A stretch of 64,000 nucleotides of DNA, taken from assembly GCA_036346205.1 (NCBI GenBank), contig JARFJB010002194.1, positions 140,001 through 204,000 on the forward strand. Direction: 5' to 3'. A program made the position numbers and the translations under genes. Below are positions 48,765 to 63,945 of this stretch, one piece after another. Every line of letters begins with the position of its first letter. Positions within the stretch are counted from its first letter, which is position 1. The notes under the pieces are model-generated. The model did no database searches. It saw only the letters and a list, made by a program, of their open reading frames with translations, and was not told the origin of the DNA. The DNA is from Vesta saturnalis. Its lineage: Eukaryota; Arthropoda; Insecta; Coleoptera; Lampyridae.

Positions 48765-49130
48765 CTCTAAGGAGAGCTCTGTAAGTCATATTGCTAAAAT
48801 GGCTATAGAATGGAAATTTTGGACGTAATCATCTAATAAAGAAAGGAAAAGTATACGTAGGACAAATTCTATGTAGTATAAGTGATCAATCAATGTAAAC
48901 CTTCTGGTTTCAAATTAAATATTTCACTTATAATCTTGGTCGAAAGTTCTGTAAAAGTGGTAACTCTTCTTGGAGCTTTCGGCCAAGATTGTAACAAATA
49001 TTGAATTCGAAACCAGAAGGTTTAATTAATTGATCACTATACTATACGCACATTTTTATTAGAGGATTACATACAAAAGGCATTTTGGCAATATAAATTG
49101 CAGAACTCTCGTTAGGACCAACCTACAATT
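48765..49130. repeat. Foldback / MITE-like inverted repeat
   Basis: A strong hairpin: TGATCAATCAATGTAAACC with CTTCTGGTTTC and AATCTTGGTCGAAAG on the left (48883-48947) pairs with CTTTCGGCCAAGATT, CGAAACCAGAAGG and TTAATTAATTGATCA on the right (48977-49036). Weaker pairing continues outward (CATATTGCTAAAATGG near 48788; CATTTTGGCAATATAAATTG near 49082), giving arms of about 150-180 bp and a loop near 30 bp. Confidence 0.85.
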
Positions 49131-49556
49131 ACCCACGTATTTAAAATTATTTATGTCTACAATTGTAATAGAAGTGATGGATGCACTAAAAGTTACTGTG
49201 ATCAGAATTACATATAAAGAAAAGATAAACGGCATAGCACCTCAAGGAAAAGCAAACATGATGTAGCTACAGACACCAATGTTTCATAGTTATATCAATC
49301 ATTTGTTTTGTAGTGCTGTCTTTTACCTTTTGTTTATTTATCTTCAATAACGTAACCATACGGATCATAATACCAAATGCTAAATTTTTATTGAATTCAG
49401 AATATGGCGTTCATATTCAAGTTTTACTTATTAATCGGCTGCCATATGTATGTCTACCTAATGGTCGTGGGATGCTAATGGACGCCATATTGTCCACAAA
49501 GTAGACGTGCTATTATTATTTTTTGTTCTTTTTAGTATAGGATACACAGTTTCAAC

Positions 49557-50735
49557 ATGAAAAAGATGCCTGCAAGGTGGTTCTGCAATAGAGGGCTGGA
49601 TATCTATTCGGCTATAAGTCCTACTGAAAATAACATAGTCCAAGAGGATATCATTGTGCAAGACCACGCCTTGTTCTCTGAGCGAAGTCCTGTACTAATT
49701 GAAGAGAGCTATGTAGCCTTGACCAAGGTACCGTTAGAGGAGTTGGCGCCTGAAAGAGTAATACCAGAAGGGGTACTTGTATACTTTCCCTCTACAGAAA
49801 TATTAAATCTGTAATTTTTGTTTTAGGGTTTGGATGACCCTGATGAAGAATCACTAGTTGACTACTCTGAAGCTGATCCAGATTTTAACGCAAGTAGAGA
49901 GAACTCAGTAAGACTTAAAATTGTTGACTATACTGAGTACTGACTTAACTAAATTATATAGGATTCTGACACCGATGAAGATTGTTCTGATTGCAGTTCC
50001 ATATCCAACCGCTCATCACTGTGAGTGCAGATGACGTTAATAGTACTGCGGAAGGCGACATACCTTCTTCCGATAAAATTGAAGTTAAGGCTCTGTTGGA
50101 AAGTGGACAGACTAGAGAAAGTGAATCGTCGTCCTCCAAGAGAGGAAAGAACCGAAATTTTTGTTATTACTGCGAGGAATCCGTTTTCAACGTTGCAAGA
50201 CATATATCTCGGAATAATAGTAGAGAAATCGATGTCCAAAAGATTTTATCTCTTCCGACCTTGAGTAAAGCAAGAAAAGAACTTCTGAGTGACCTAAGGA
50301 AGAAAGGAAATTTTTTGAATGTGAACCGAGTAGAAAAGCCAAGAAAAACCGAGACTAATCGTAAATGTCTACCATGCCCCCACTGTTTAGGACTGTACTC
50401 CTCGAAATATATGTACAAACATACAAAAAATTGCTCCTCGAATTCAAACAAAGGCGCGGTGAATAGAAACGTACAGGCGAACGCAAAAAATGTTTTGGTT
50501 CGTCACTTGAAAATAAATGAAGAGTTGAGAAACAAAGTGTTCCCTCACATGAGAGCGGACAAAGTTTCTTTAACGGCTAAAAAAGACCATTTAATTTGCG
50601 CTTTCGGTGCACGCTATATGAAAACTCACAAAGAAAGACATTTTGTAGGCGTAGTGTCAAGAAAATGCGAGAGCTGGCGAAAATCGTTATGAAAGTAAAA
50701 AACTTGATCCTTCTATTAGTAATCTTTTCCAGGCT
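49557..50735 (+). CDS. YR-element gene, 5' exons: acidic region and zinc fingers
   Basis: ATG 49557 opens a frame reading MKKMPARWFCNRGLDIY. Likely introns: 49773-49826 (GT-AG, acceptor TTTTTGTTTTAG) and 49908-49961 (GTAAGA ... TATATAG), each 54 nt, joining acidic exons (GLDDPDEESLVDYSEADPDF, then DSDTDEDCSDCSS). After a one-base frame change near 50020 the frame continues to zinc fingers: CYYCEESVFNVARHIS (~50160-50210) and CPHCLGLYSSKYMYKHTKNC (~50375-50435, C2HC). The LSLPTLSKARKELLSDLRKK block between them is typical of this animal protein family. From about 50660 three single-base frame changes occur in A-rich runs before the recombinase frame. Function is presumably DNA binding for the element's recombinase. 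Confidence 0.68.
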
Positions 50736-50736
50736 T

Positions 50737-52165
50737 TAAAACCCTAAATTATGAACATTTAGTAAGTGCCACAAAGACTTTATCTTGTTATGACGAAGAG
50801 AACGGTATTTACAAATCACTTACTTTTGCCATAAATATGGGGACCACTTTAAAGCAGTGTTGTGAAATCGCAATCATGGAAGTTTTAAAACGGAAAGAAG
50901 TTTATGAAACACTCACCGCAGCTGAAGCCGAAGCTGAATTGAACACAATGATCTGTATAATTCAGTCCAATTGGCGGTTTGACGTTTCTACGCAGGCTGG
51001 AAATGATTTAAATATGAAGAGGTGGAACAAGATTACTATCGTGCCATTGGCAAGCGACTTGAAATTACTCCGAGATTACTTGGTGAAGACTGATGATTTA
51101 GCTGTGGCGAACTTAAATAAAAACCATAGTGAAAAACGGGCTTATATAAAATTAATCGAAACAGTATTTTGTCGTGTTATTTTATTAAATCGCAAACGTC
51201 CTGGAGAATTACAAAGGCTTCTGCTTTGTACGTATGAAGAGTCATTACAAGATAGTGTTAATGAAAAGTATGAAGAATTTTCCGAAGTTGTATCCGAGAC
51301 CGAAAAAGAGATGATGAAAAAATTTAAAAGGCTGGTAATTAGAGGTAAGAGAAGCAGAGGGGTCCCCGTGTTATTCTCATCAGATGTGCAAGAGCATCTA
51401 CAGGTTTTAATCACGTGCAGACCACAGATCATGACGAAGCCAAATATTTATTTATTTGGAAATCCCAATTCCAGCGAACCAATAACCGGATATAAAACTT
51501 TGAAAAGATATGTTCAGGATTCTGGCTTAAAAAACCCTGATGCTACTACATGTACTCGACTAAGAAAACATTTAGCCACTCTTACTCAACTCTTTAATAT
51601 GTCAGAGAACGATCTGGAGCAGTTAGCGACTTTTATGGGCCATACTTTGGGTGTTCATAGATCAGCTTACAGACTGCCAGATGACGTATACCAAACGGCA
51701 AAAATTTCAAAGTTGCTTTTACTAATGGAAAACGGAGAAGCCGGCCAATTTAAGGGAAAGACTTTAGATGAAGTTACATTGGATCTAGAAGAAGAACTAT
51801 TACCAGATACGAATGGAAACCGTACGGCAGATAAGGTACAAGAAGTTTTAGAAGAATTAGATGACGATCAACCATCGGTGCCGGTACAGGAGAAACCCAA
51901 GCAAATAACGAACCATAATGACAAATCTATTGAAAGTGGATCTTCAAAGCAGAAAGGCAATAAAAAGCGAGTCTTGGTTCCATGGACAACAGAGCAAAAG
52001 AAGGTTGTTTGTGAATTTTTCAAAGAAAACATTGCAAAAAAGAAGCCTCCAACGAAATCAGAATGTGACGAATTAAAATCTAAATATAACAAAGTACTGC
52101 ACAACAAAGACTGGCTAAAAATAAAAGTTTTTATTCAAAACAAATATAATAAAATATATGCATAA
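50737..52165 (+). CDS. Tyrosine recombinase with C-terminal SANT/Myb-like domain
   Basis: The open frame (442 codons from ATG 50837) continues upstream to ~50737 (NYEHLVSATK), so ATG 50837 is internal. Residues counted from that ATG: N-terminal helical domain 1-105; catalytic box I NRKRPGEL (Arg121); beta-strand Lys in RGKRSRGVPVL (Lys171); box II TRLRKHLAT (Arg243, with Thr240 where His is usual); FMGHTLGVHRSAYRL (His269 and nucleophile Tyr278); then KISKLLLLMENG, typical of the animal multicopy family with this architecture. An acidic linker (310-350) leads to a SANT-like end, PWTTEQKKVV and WLKIKVFIQNKY (382-437). Product would cut and rejoin DNA through a Tyr-DNA intermediate. AATAAA follows at 52263. 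No stop breaks the catalytic domain. Confidence 0.85.
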
Positions 52166-52262
52166 CGAAAGCAACAAAATATAAAGTTAGTAACAACCGT
52201 TTTTTCATGTTTTCTCATATTTTCAATATGTGTGTTATTATTACGAATGTATTTTTATATAG

Positions 52263-52268
52263 AATAAA
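52263..52268 (+). promoter_or_regulatory. polyadenylation signal of the YR gene
   Basis: AATAAA about 100 bp after the recombinase stop codon, in plus orientation. Confidence 0.6.
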
Positions 52269-52459
52269 CTACATAAATAATTACGTTATTTGAAAAACCT
52301 CCATCTAAACTGAAACGTTAACTTAAATAAACTTAATTTTAACCAAAACTTAAACCAAAAGCTCAGAACTTCTCACACTAGTCACTAAACGACCGTCTTC
52401 AGTAGTACCTATATGTACATTCGGTGCAAACTTAATTTACTACGAATGAAAACTGCCAA

Positions 52460-54880
<2,421 letters not shown>

Positions 54881-56819
54881 AATTTTAAATACATTAGAAG
54901 GTATATAATTTCAATTCGAAGGCTTACTCTAGGATACATCTAAGTATTCTCAATCTTTCCAAACATTTAGCGAGACGTGTATAAGGTAGCGAATGTTGGC
55001 AACTTAAAGATGTAGGTTATTTGAAGTTTTTCAGAAATAAATAATAATAATAATAGTAATAAACTTCAGATGTTGGAATATCTAAGTGAAGCTCCGTAAT
55101 ATTTTATAATATACAAATAAAAAGAAATTCTAGCCAATGCAGCAATTTGTTTTTATTGCTCAACCGATTTCGGTATCATATATCCAGAAGTTCTTGATAA
55201 TGGAGCTGGAATTTTCTAGGATTTTGTTCAACTTATTAATAATGCTTCATGTTTGTTCTGTCTTGATACCGCACATAATTTCAAACAAAAGCCTGAAAAT
55301 AAATAAAAAATAATAACTAACTTGTATTGCAACAAGCAATTAAAAATGATTAAGTCCTAAATTGATTTTGTACCCGAGCGTAATCGAAACCCACTTTCAA
55401 CTTAACACATTATTCCCATTTGGATTTGAAACGCGTGGACGTATCCCTCGCTACGCATAACTTTTCAAAAATCTTTATCCAGAGTAGAGATGATTAACGA
55501 GGTCGTTAACCTATAAGTGGTTCAGGAAATTAAGTGAATAAGTTAGGCACGTTAAAATATTCAAACCTAAACATTTACAGCGAAATTGAGTTTAACCCGT
55601 GTTTTACTAGACTGTGTAAATATTAGCCCTCGTACGCATTTAAGGTAATTACTTAAAATATTAAAACAACTGAAATCTGCCCATATGATTTAATCTTAGA
55701 TCATTCTTGCGTTTAGGTGTAAAAAGCGTTTAAATTTAACAATTTATAAATTTGCGTATTGATTCATAAAAGCGGTATCTATAATTTTGTGAATTTCCGT
55801 TAATAAAAATGATCTGTAGTTGAAAAATACCGTCGAAACGTTTGGAATTGTTTGTGTTTAATGGTTATAAAGTTTTCTGATTTATAGAGCTAACCATAGA
55901 GGCTTACGATGTTAAAATGCCAGAAGGGAGTAATTGCGCCTCGCAATTCGAAGCGGAAAGTACAACGTGACATTTTATATTTATATTCCTAAAGATATAG
56001 GATTTTTGTTAGAAATACATACATTATTTATTAACTTTTACCAGAATGGGCATAAATCATATCCACGTTACATTTTTTTGAAATTCGCCAAATAAAACCG
56101 CAACCCGTATAACTTGAGATTAAATATATGTTAATAATGAGAGAGAAAAGAAAAGTTAATTCATGCTTTGGGTCGCATTATTGTTGTGATACGTATTTTA
56201 AAACTGATAAGACATTTATCAAAGTTTTCCGGAATGCAGCCAACGTTTTCTAATCCACTGCCAGAATTATTTAGTACTCTAGTAAGAATAAATTGGCGCC
56301 AGTCAAGTTTTAAAACGAAAAAGTTCTTTTCTAAAATGAGTATATACACATTACTTTCTGTTAGGATTTTTATAATACAAGATTTAACCAACTCCTAATT
56401 AACCAATTACGTAAATAAGAAGTTCTGTTTAATGAAAAAGAACAATGTTGTTGTATAACCTCTAAAACAATTCAATACTTCTGCAAATTATTATCATTTT
56501 TTAGTGTAGGTAGTGAAAATTACAAATAACGTAGACTAACTGTATCCAACTCCACTGTGTACTAAAAGCTCATCTTTCCACAGTAGCGTTACAACATTTA
56601 TGTGAGAATTTCTCACATCGATTAAGTGACAAATAATTTCATCACCGATCTATCAAAAGTTAGTTATGAATAAAAGGATATTTAATAACTTTATATCGCT
56701 ATCTGCCGTCTAACGTTCTTTCTAATCCAAACTTGATTAATTATTTCTGTGCGCTGACAACTAAGTTATTCAATAGCTGCAGCTGTATTCATACCTTTAA
56801 GAAAACATGTTTTATTATT
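54881..56819. other. intergenic, no gene recognised
   Basis: AT-rich sequence. Two overlapping opposite-strand frames at 56161-56398 mirror one another and have no known relative. Confidence 0.45.
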
Positions 56820-58690
56820 AATAAAATACTTATCTTTTTTGGGATTGTTTAATGGTGTACTTTAAATTATACAATCTAAACGTTTCGATAACACTTACAG
56901 TTATCTTCGTCAGTAGTAATGTTTGTTAAAAATTGTTAAAGATGTAGTAAACAATTTTGTCAAATTTGAAAAATTCAAACATAAACATAAGCCTGCTATT
57001 AATATAACAGTTTGAGAAACGTATAAGCCAACTATAAAATTGTAGTAAAGAATAACTAGGTCATTAAAATTAAATATTGTTAAACTGCCTCAAAGATGAC
57101 AAACCAGAACACTCTCTACGACGAAAGCTAACAATGAAATTTGCCAGCAAAAAACACATTTAACAAAATTTAATCGAGTTATGATGTAAGTGTAAAGTTG
57201 TGAAAAACTTCAATTTTAAAATGATAGAAGCATTCACAAATCCAAACATTACATCAAAAATAACCCAGTTAAATCTAACAAAGAGATATCTTTATCAATA
57301 ATTGGAAGTGTTATTAACAATGAAAAGCACAATGCAGAACGTTCTTTATAATTTTTAATTTCAATTTAATTTCAACTACTTATGTTAAATTATAGTGCTG
57401 TGGAAATTTAACATATAATTGGTAAAGCATTTGCTTCAAGGTCTAGAAAAAACACAGCAAAAAACCTAGACATACCAAAAGTTGAAAACAAATTAAAATC
57501 AAGACGTATCATTATGCTTTTTTTTAAATTATAATATGCCAAAACCTATTTAAACGGAGATTTTCTTCTTGTCTATTAAAATTATTCGGGTGTTTATATA
57601 TTTCAATAGCTTCACATTGCAAACATAATAATGGGTTTGTCTTGACAATATTTTCATATTGTCAAATTGAATGTCATGATTTAGATTATTCAGGGCATGG
57701 TCAGCCACAGCAGACCTCTCTGGTTGACCTAATCTACAAAATCTCATATGTTCTTTGCGTCTTGTATCAAAGCTACGTTTTGTGGTCCCGATGTATACTT
57801 TTCAACATGAACAAGATAACTTATACACTCCGGAAGATGATAAAGGGTTTGACACATCTTTAGGTGATCTTAAATGTTCTTTAATTTTTCTTGTAGGTTT
57901 AAAAATAGTCCTAATGCCATATTTGATTAGGATTTTTCAATTCTATTTGTAACATTAGCTATAAAAGGAAGAAAAGCAGTACCAACATTAAGAACTGGTT
58001 TTTCTTTAAGGTTACGCCTAGAAGGTGTAATAACATTATTAATATCTTAAATATTTATATTCATCATTCAAAAATTCAGGGTCACAAATTCGTTTTGCTC
58101 GATCTACTAAAGATTTAATTACACTAATTTTTGACGTGGATGGTGGTTGGATAATTTATGAAGGTATCTATCAGTGTGTGTCGGCTTTCTGTAAACCTTA
58201 AAAGATAGTGAATTATTATTTTTAGATATTAATATGTCAAGAAATGGTAAACTTCCATTAGTTTCTTTTCCATGGTAAACTGAATACTAGGATGTATACC
58301 ATTTATAAAACCAAAAACTCATGCAGTGCTTCTTCTCCATGTCTCCAAATAACAAATGTGTCATCTACATATCTATACCAAACTGAAGGTTTTTAGGTGT
58401 ATTTTGTAACGTTAATGTTTCAAATTTTTCCATATAAAATTAGCTATAACAGGACTAAGGGGACTACCCATTGCTACACCTTCAATCTGTTCATAAAATT
58501 TACTATTCCACTGAAAATAAGTTGTAGTAAGACAGTGCTGAAAAAGAATGGTTATGTCCTTTGGAAAAAGATGATCTATGTATTCAATAGTTTCTTTTAG
58601 AGGTACTTTTGTAAAAGTGAAATAACATCATGGTAGATTTGATTCACGTTCTTTTTACTTCACTTATGTAACTTTTTTTTATTAACTGTG
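56820..58690 (-). mobile_element. Penelope-like retroelement, third copy, best preserved RT
   Basis: Minus strand, right to left: reverse transcriptase with FTKVPLKETIEYIDHLF (~58615-58560), EGVAMGSPLSPVIANF (~58480-58430), WYRYVDDTFVIWRHGEEALH (~58385-58325; intact YVDD), LPFLDILISKNNN, VYRKPTHTDRYLHKL (~58195-58150). Then a linker and the GIY-YIG endonuclease: GVYKLSCSC with KVYIGTTKRSFDTRRKEH (57850-57740) and SAVADHALNNLNHDIQF (~57715-57660). The minus-strand sequence ACGAAGATAACTGTAAGTGT followed by TATCGAAACGTTT (~56910-56875) resembles the conserved CGAAACGT-type 3' motif of Penelope elements. Only a few frame errors are visible across RT. Confidence 0.85.
57550..57747 (-). pseudogene. 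Penelope GIY-YIG endonuclease, C-terminal portion
   Basis: Open 65-codon piece RFCRLGQPERSAVADHALNN...DNMKILSRQTHYYVCN, matching the segment after the GIY and YIG strands. The YIG part (KVYIGTTKRS) lies just upstream in an adjacent frame. The conserved Glu-type KxEH segment (RRKEHMRF) is present. The frame ends shortly after at IINI-type sequence typical of the end of Penelope ORFs. Confidence 0.72.
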
Positions 58691-58699
58691 TATTTAGAT

Positions 58700-59560
58700 T
58701 TGAATTTCTTATTTATGTCTATAAATATAAATTCAACGTAACATGCAATTTTATCTTATTGTCATTAAATTATATACACTATTAATTACCATTTTGACTT
58801 TGTGTAATATTTAATAGAACTTTTTAGTATAACTGTGCAACCTCTTTTACAAGTCCAATACGACGTTTAAAACTTCATGTCAGACAGAGGTTGACAGAAA
58901 TCTAGATGCTAACATAAAAAATTAAAATAAATTTAAAAATTGAATTATAATTTTTTTAGGATACCTATTAAATCTCTCTTTATACGTTCATAACGAAAAC
59001 GGGGAAAATCGTAAAAACAAAATAATCTATGTCATAACCATAACATAGCATGACATAAATACATATTAACTTAAAACAAAATTCCGAAGCTGCTCGTTTC
59101 TATAAGATATCAACAATAGAGTTTAACTATTTTGATTCACATTTAATTAATTGTTAGATTTACCTTAGGTTGTATAAAGAGACTTTATAAAGAACACTTA
59201 TGTAAAATTTAATTTCCTTTAAAAAATGTTTAAACTTTCTCCTTTAAACTTAATTCTTATTTAGATATTGAAAAAATGTTACATTGGGAATTTTTTTGCC
59301 GCTAAATTATGCGACGTATCAAAAAATTGCAGAGAAGATACTAAATCGATGTGATTAGTATATGTCTATATGTCGGTATTTTTATAACTTTGAAAGATGC
59401 AGCTGTTTTAAAAACATTTAATAAAAACCAAAAACTGCCGCTAATAAACACCCCTCTCCGCAGCTGGATGTATTTCGAACACTAACCAGCTCCAAGCAAA
59501 ATGAAAACAATCTTCAATACAAAAATACGTAGGTGTGCACGATCAGGAGTTATCGTGGAT
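58700..59560. other. intergenic, no gene recognised
   Basis: AT-rich spacer between the third Penelope copy and the satellite block; no supported feature. Confidence 0.5.
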
Positions 59561-59567
59561 ACCAACA

Positions 59568-62500
59568 TACATCCATGCACACGCACATGCAAACTCAAAC
59601 GAACACACGCACGCACACGCACACGCACACGCACACGCACTCGCACACGCACACGCACACGCACACGCACGCGCACATGCATACGCTCACGCATACGCAC
59701 ACGTACACGCATAAGCATACGCATATGCATACGCACACGCACACCATGCACACGCATACGCATACGTAATCGCATACGCATAAGCATATAATACGCATAC
59801 GCATACGCATACGCATACGCATACGCGTACGCGCATACGCATACGCATACGCATACGCATACGCATAGGCATACATACGCATACACTACGCATACGCATA
59901 CGCATACGCATACGCATACGCATACGCATACGCATACGCATACGCATACGCATACGCATACGCATACGCATACGCATACGCATACGCATGACACTCATGC
60001 ACACGCATACGCATACGCAATCGCATACGCATACTAATACGCACACGCACACGCACACGCAAACACACACGCACACGCACACGCACACGCACACGCACAC
60101 GCACACGCACACGCACACCACGCACACATGCGCGCACATGCATACGCTCACGCATACGCACACGCACGTACACGTATACGCATACGCATATGCATACGCA
60201 CACGCACACCCATGCACACGCATACGCATACGCAATCGCATAAGCATACTACATACGCATACGCATACGCATACGCATACGCATACGCATACGCACACCC
60301 ATGCACACGCATACGCATACGCAATCTCACAAGAATACGCAAACTAATACGCATATGCATACTCATACGAATACAAATACGCATACGCATACGCATACGC
60401 ATACGCATACGCATACGCATACGCATACGCATACGCATACGCATACGCCGCATACGCATACGCCACTCATGCACGCATACGCATACGCAATCGCATACGC
60501 GTACTAATACGCATACGCATACGCATACGCATACGCATTCGCATACGAATACAAATACGCATACACATATGCATACGCATACTCATACGTATATGCATAC
60601 GCATACGAACACTCATACGCATACGCATACGCATACGCATACGCATACGCATACGCATACGCATACGCATACGCATACGCATACGCATACGGGTATGCAT
60701 ACGCATACGCATAGGCGCAAGCATACGCAACGCATACGCTCACGCATACGCACACGCACACGTACACGCATACGCATACGCATATGCATACGCACACGCA
60801 CACCATGCACACGCATACGCATACGCAATCGCATACGCATAAGCATACTAATACGCATACGCATACGAATACAAATACGCATACATATGCATACGCATAC
60901 TCATACGTATATGCATACGCATACGAACACCCATACGCATACGCATACGCATACGCATACCATACGCATACGCATACGCATACGCATACGCATACGCATA
61001 CGCATACGGGTATGCATACGCATACGCATAGGCGCAAGCATACGCACACGCATACGCTCACGCATACGCACACGCACACGTACACACATAAGCATACGCA
61101 TATGCATACGCACACGCACACCCATGCACACGCATACGCATACGCAATCGCACACGCATACGCATACTAATACGCATACGCATACGAATACAAATATGCA
61201 CACACATTGGCATACGCATACGCATACTCATACGTATATGCATACGCACACGCATACGCATACGCATACGCATACGCATACGCATACGCATACGCATACG
61301 CATGCATACGCATACGCATACGCATACGCATACGCATACGCAGTACGCGTACGCGTACGCGTACGAATACGCATACGCATACGCATACGCATACGCATAC
61401 GCATACGCATACGCATACGCATACGCATACGCATACGCATACGCATACGCATACGCATACGCATACGCATACGCATACGCATACGCATACGCATACGCAT
61501 ACGCATACGCATACGCATACGCATACGCATACGCATACGCATACGCATACGCATACGCATACGCATACGCATACGCATACGCTCAAGCATACGCACACGC
61601 ATACGCTCACGCATACGCACACGCACACGTACAAGTGTATGCATACGCACACCCATGCACACGCATACGAATAAGCAATCGCATACGCATACGCATACGA
61701 ATACGCATACGCATACGCATACGCATACGCATACGCATACACATACGCATACGCATACGCACACGCATACCCATACGCATACGCACACATACGCAAACGC
61801 ACTCGCACACGCATACGCTTACGCGTACGCATACGCATACGCATACGCATACGCATACGCATAAGCATACGCATACGCATACACATACGCATACGCGCAT
61901 ACGCATACGCATACGCATACGCATACGCATACGCATACGCATACGCATACGCATACGCATACGCACACTCATGCACACGCATACGCATACGCAATCGCAT
62001 ACGCATACTAATACGCACACGCACACGACACGCAAACACACACGCACACGCACACGCACACGCACACGCACACGCACACGACACGCACACGCACGCGCAC
62101 ATGCATACGCTCACGCATACGCACACGCACACGTACACGCATACGCATACGCACACGCACACCCATGCACACGCATACACATACGCAATCGCATAAGCAT
62201 AAGCATACTAATACGCATACGCATACGCATACGCATACGCATACGCATACGCATACTGCATACGCTACGCATACGCATACGCATACGCATACGCAATCGC
62301 ATACGTGTACTAATACGCATACGCATACGCATACGCATACGCATACGAATACAAATACGCATACACATATGCATACGCATACTCATACGTATATGCATAC
62401 GCATACGAACCATACGACACGCATAGCAACGCATACGCATACGCATACGCATACGCATACGCATACGCATACGCATACGCATACGCATACGCATACGCAT

Positions 62501-63945
62501 ACGCATACGCATACGCATACGCATACGGGTATGCATACGCATACGCATAGGCGCAAGCATACGCACACGCATACGCTCACGCATACGCACACGCACACAT
62601 ACACGCATACGCATACGCATACGCATACGCATACGCATACGCATGCATACGCATACGCATACGCATACGCATACGCATACCATACGCATACGAATACAAA
62701 TACGCATACACATTGGCATACGCATACGCATACTCATACGTATATGCATACGCATACGCACACGCATACGCATACGCATACGCACACGCAAGCATACGCA
62801 TACGCATACGCATACGCATACGCATACGCATACGCACACGCATACGCATACGCATACGCATACGCATACGCATACGCATACGCATACGCATACGCATACG
62901 CATACGCATACGCATACGCATACGCATACGCATACGCATACGCATACGCTCAAGCATACGCACACGCATACGCTCACGCATACGCACACGCACACGTACA
63001 CGTGTATGCATACGCACACCCATGCACACGCATACGAATAAGCAATCGCATACGCATGCGCATACTAATACGCAAACGCATACGCATACGCATACGCATT
63101 CGCATACGAATACGCATACTAATACGCATACGCATACGCATACGCACACATACGCAAACGCACACGCACACGCATACGCATACGCATACGCATACGCATA
63201 CGCATACGCATACGCATACGCATACGCATACGCATACGCATACGCATAAGCATACGCATACGCATACGCATACGCATACGCATACGCATACGCATACGCA
63301 TACGCGTACGCATACGCATACGCATACGCATGCGAATACGCATACGCATACGCATACGCATACGCATACGCATACGCATACGCATACGCATACGCATACG
63401 CATACGCATACGCATACGCATACGCATACGCATACGCATACGCATACGCATACGCATACGCATACGCATACGCATACGCATACGCATACGCATACGCATA
63501 CGCATACGCATACGCACACGCATACGCATACGCATACGCATACGCATACGCATACGCATACGCATACGCATACGCATACGCATACGCATACGCATAGTCA
63601 TGCACACGCATACGCAATCGCACAAGCATACGCATACTAATACGCATACGCATACTCATACGAATACAAATACGCATCACAAATGCCTACGCATACGCAT
63701 ACGCATACTCATACGCATACGCATACGCATACGCATACGCATACGTAAACGCATACGCATACGCATACGCATACGCATACGCATACGCATACGCATACGC
63801 ATACGCATACGCATACGCAGATCCATGCACACGTACACCCATGCACACGCACACGACCAAGCATACGACCACGCACACGCACAAGCACACACACACGCAC
63901 ACGCACACGCACACGCACACGTACACGCACACGCACACGCACACG
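59568..63945. repeat. GCATAC / CACACG hexamer satellite with higher-order structure
   Basis: About 4.4 kb. The core is (GCATAC)n; both outer edges and several internal stretches are (CACGCA)n. Variant landmarks recur in a fixed order: GCTCACGCATACGCACACGC, CCATGCACACGC, CGCAATCGCA, CATACTAATACGC, CGAATACAAATACGC, CATACTCATACGTATATGC, then pure GCATAC, GGGTATGC and GGCGCAAGC. Whole cycles begin near 60718, 61035 and 62555, giving longer units of roughly 320 bp and more. Because the hexamer has no stop in several frames, it yields long His-Thr, Ile-Arg and Ala-Tyr frames; I do not regard any as a gene. Confidence 0.96.

Noticed and set aside
59482..63944. Very long reading frames (up to 578 codons) on both strands in the satellite
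   Set aside because: They are translations of the stop-free hexamer in all frames (His-Thr, Ile-Arg, Ala-Tyr, Met-Arg, Cys-Val); there is no conserved protein, start context or splice support.
59568..63945. Possible CRISPR array
   Set aside because: Regular short repeats but no unique spacers and no cas genes; the surrounding genes are eukaryotic transposons. It is a satellite.
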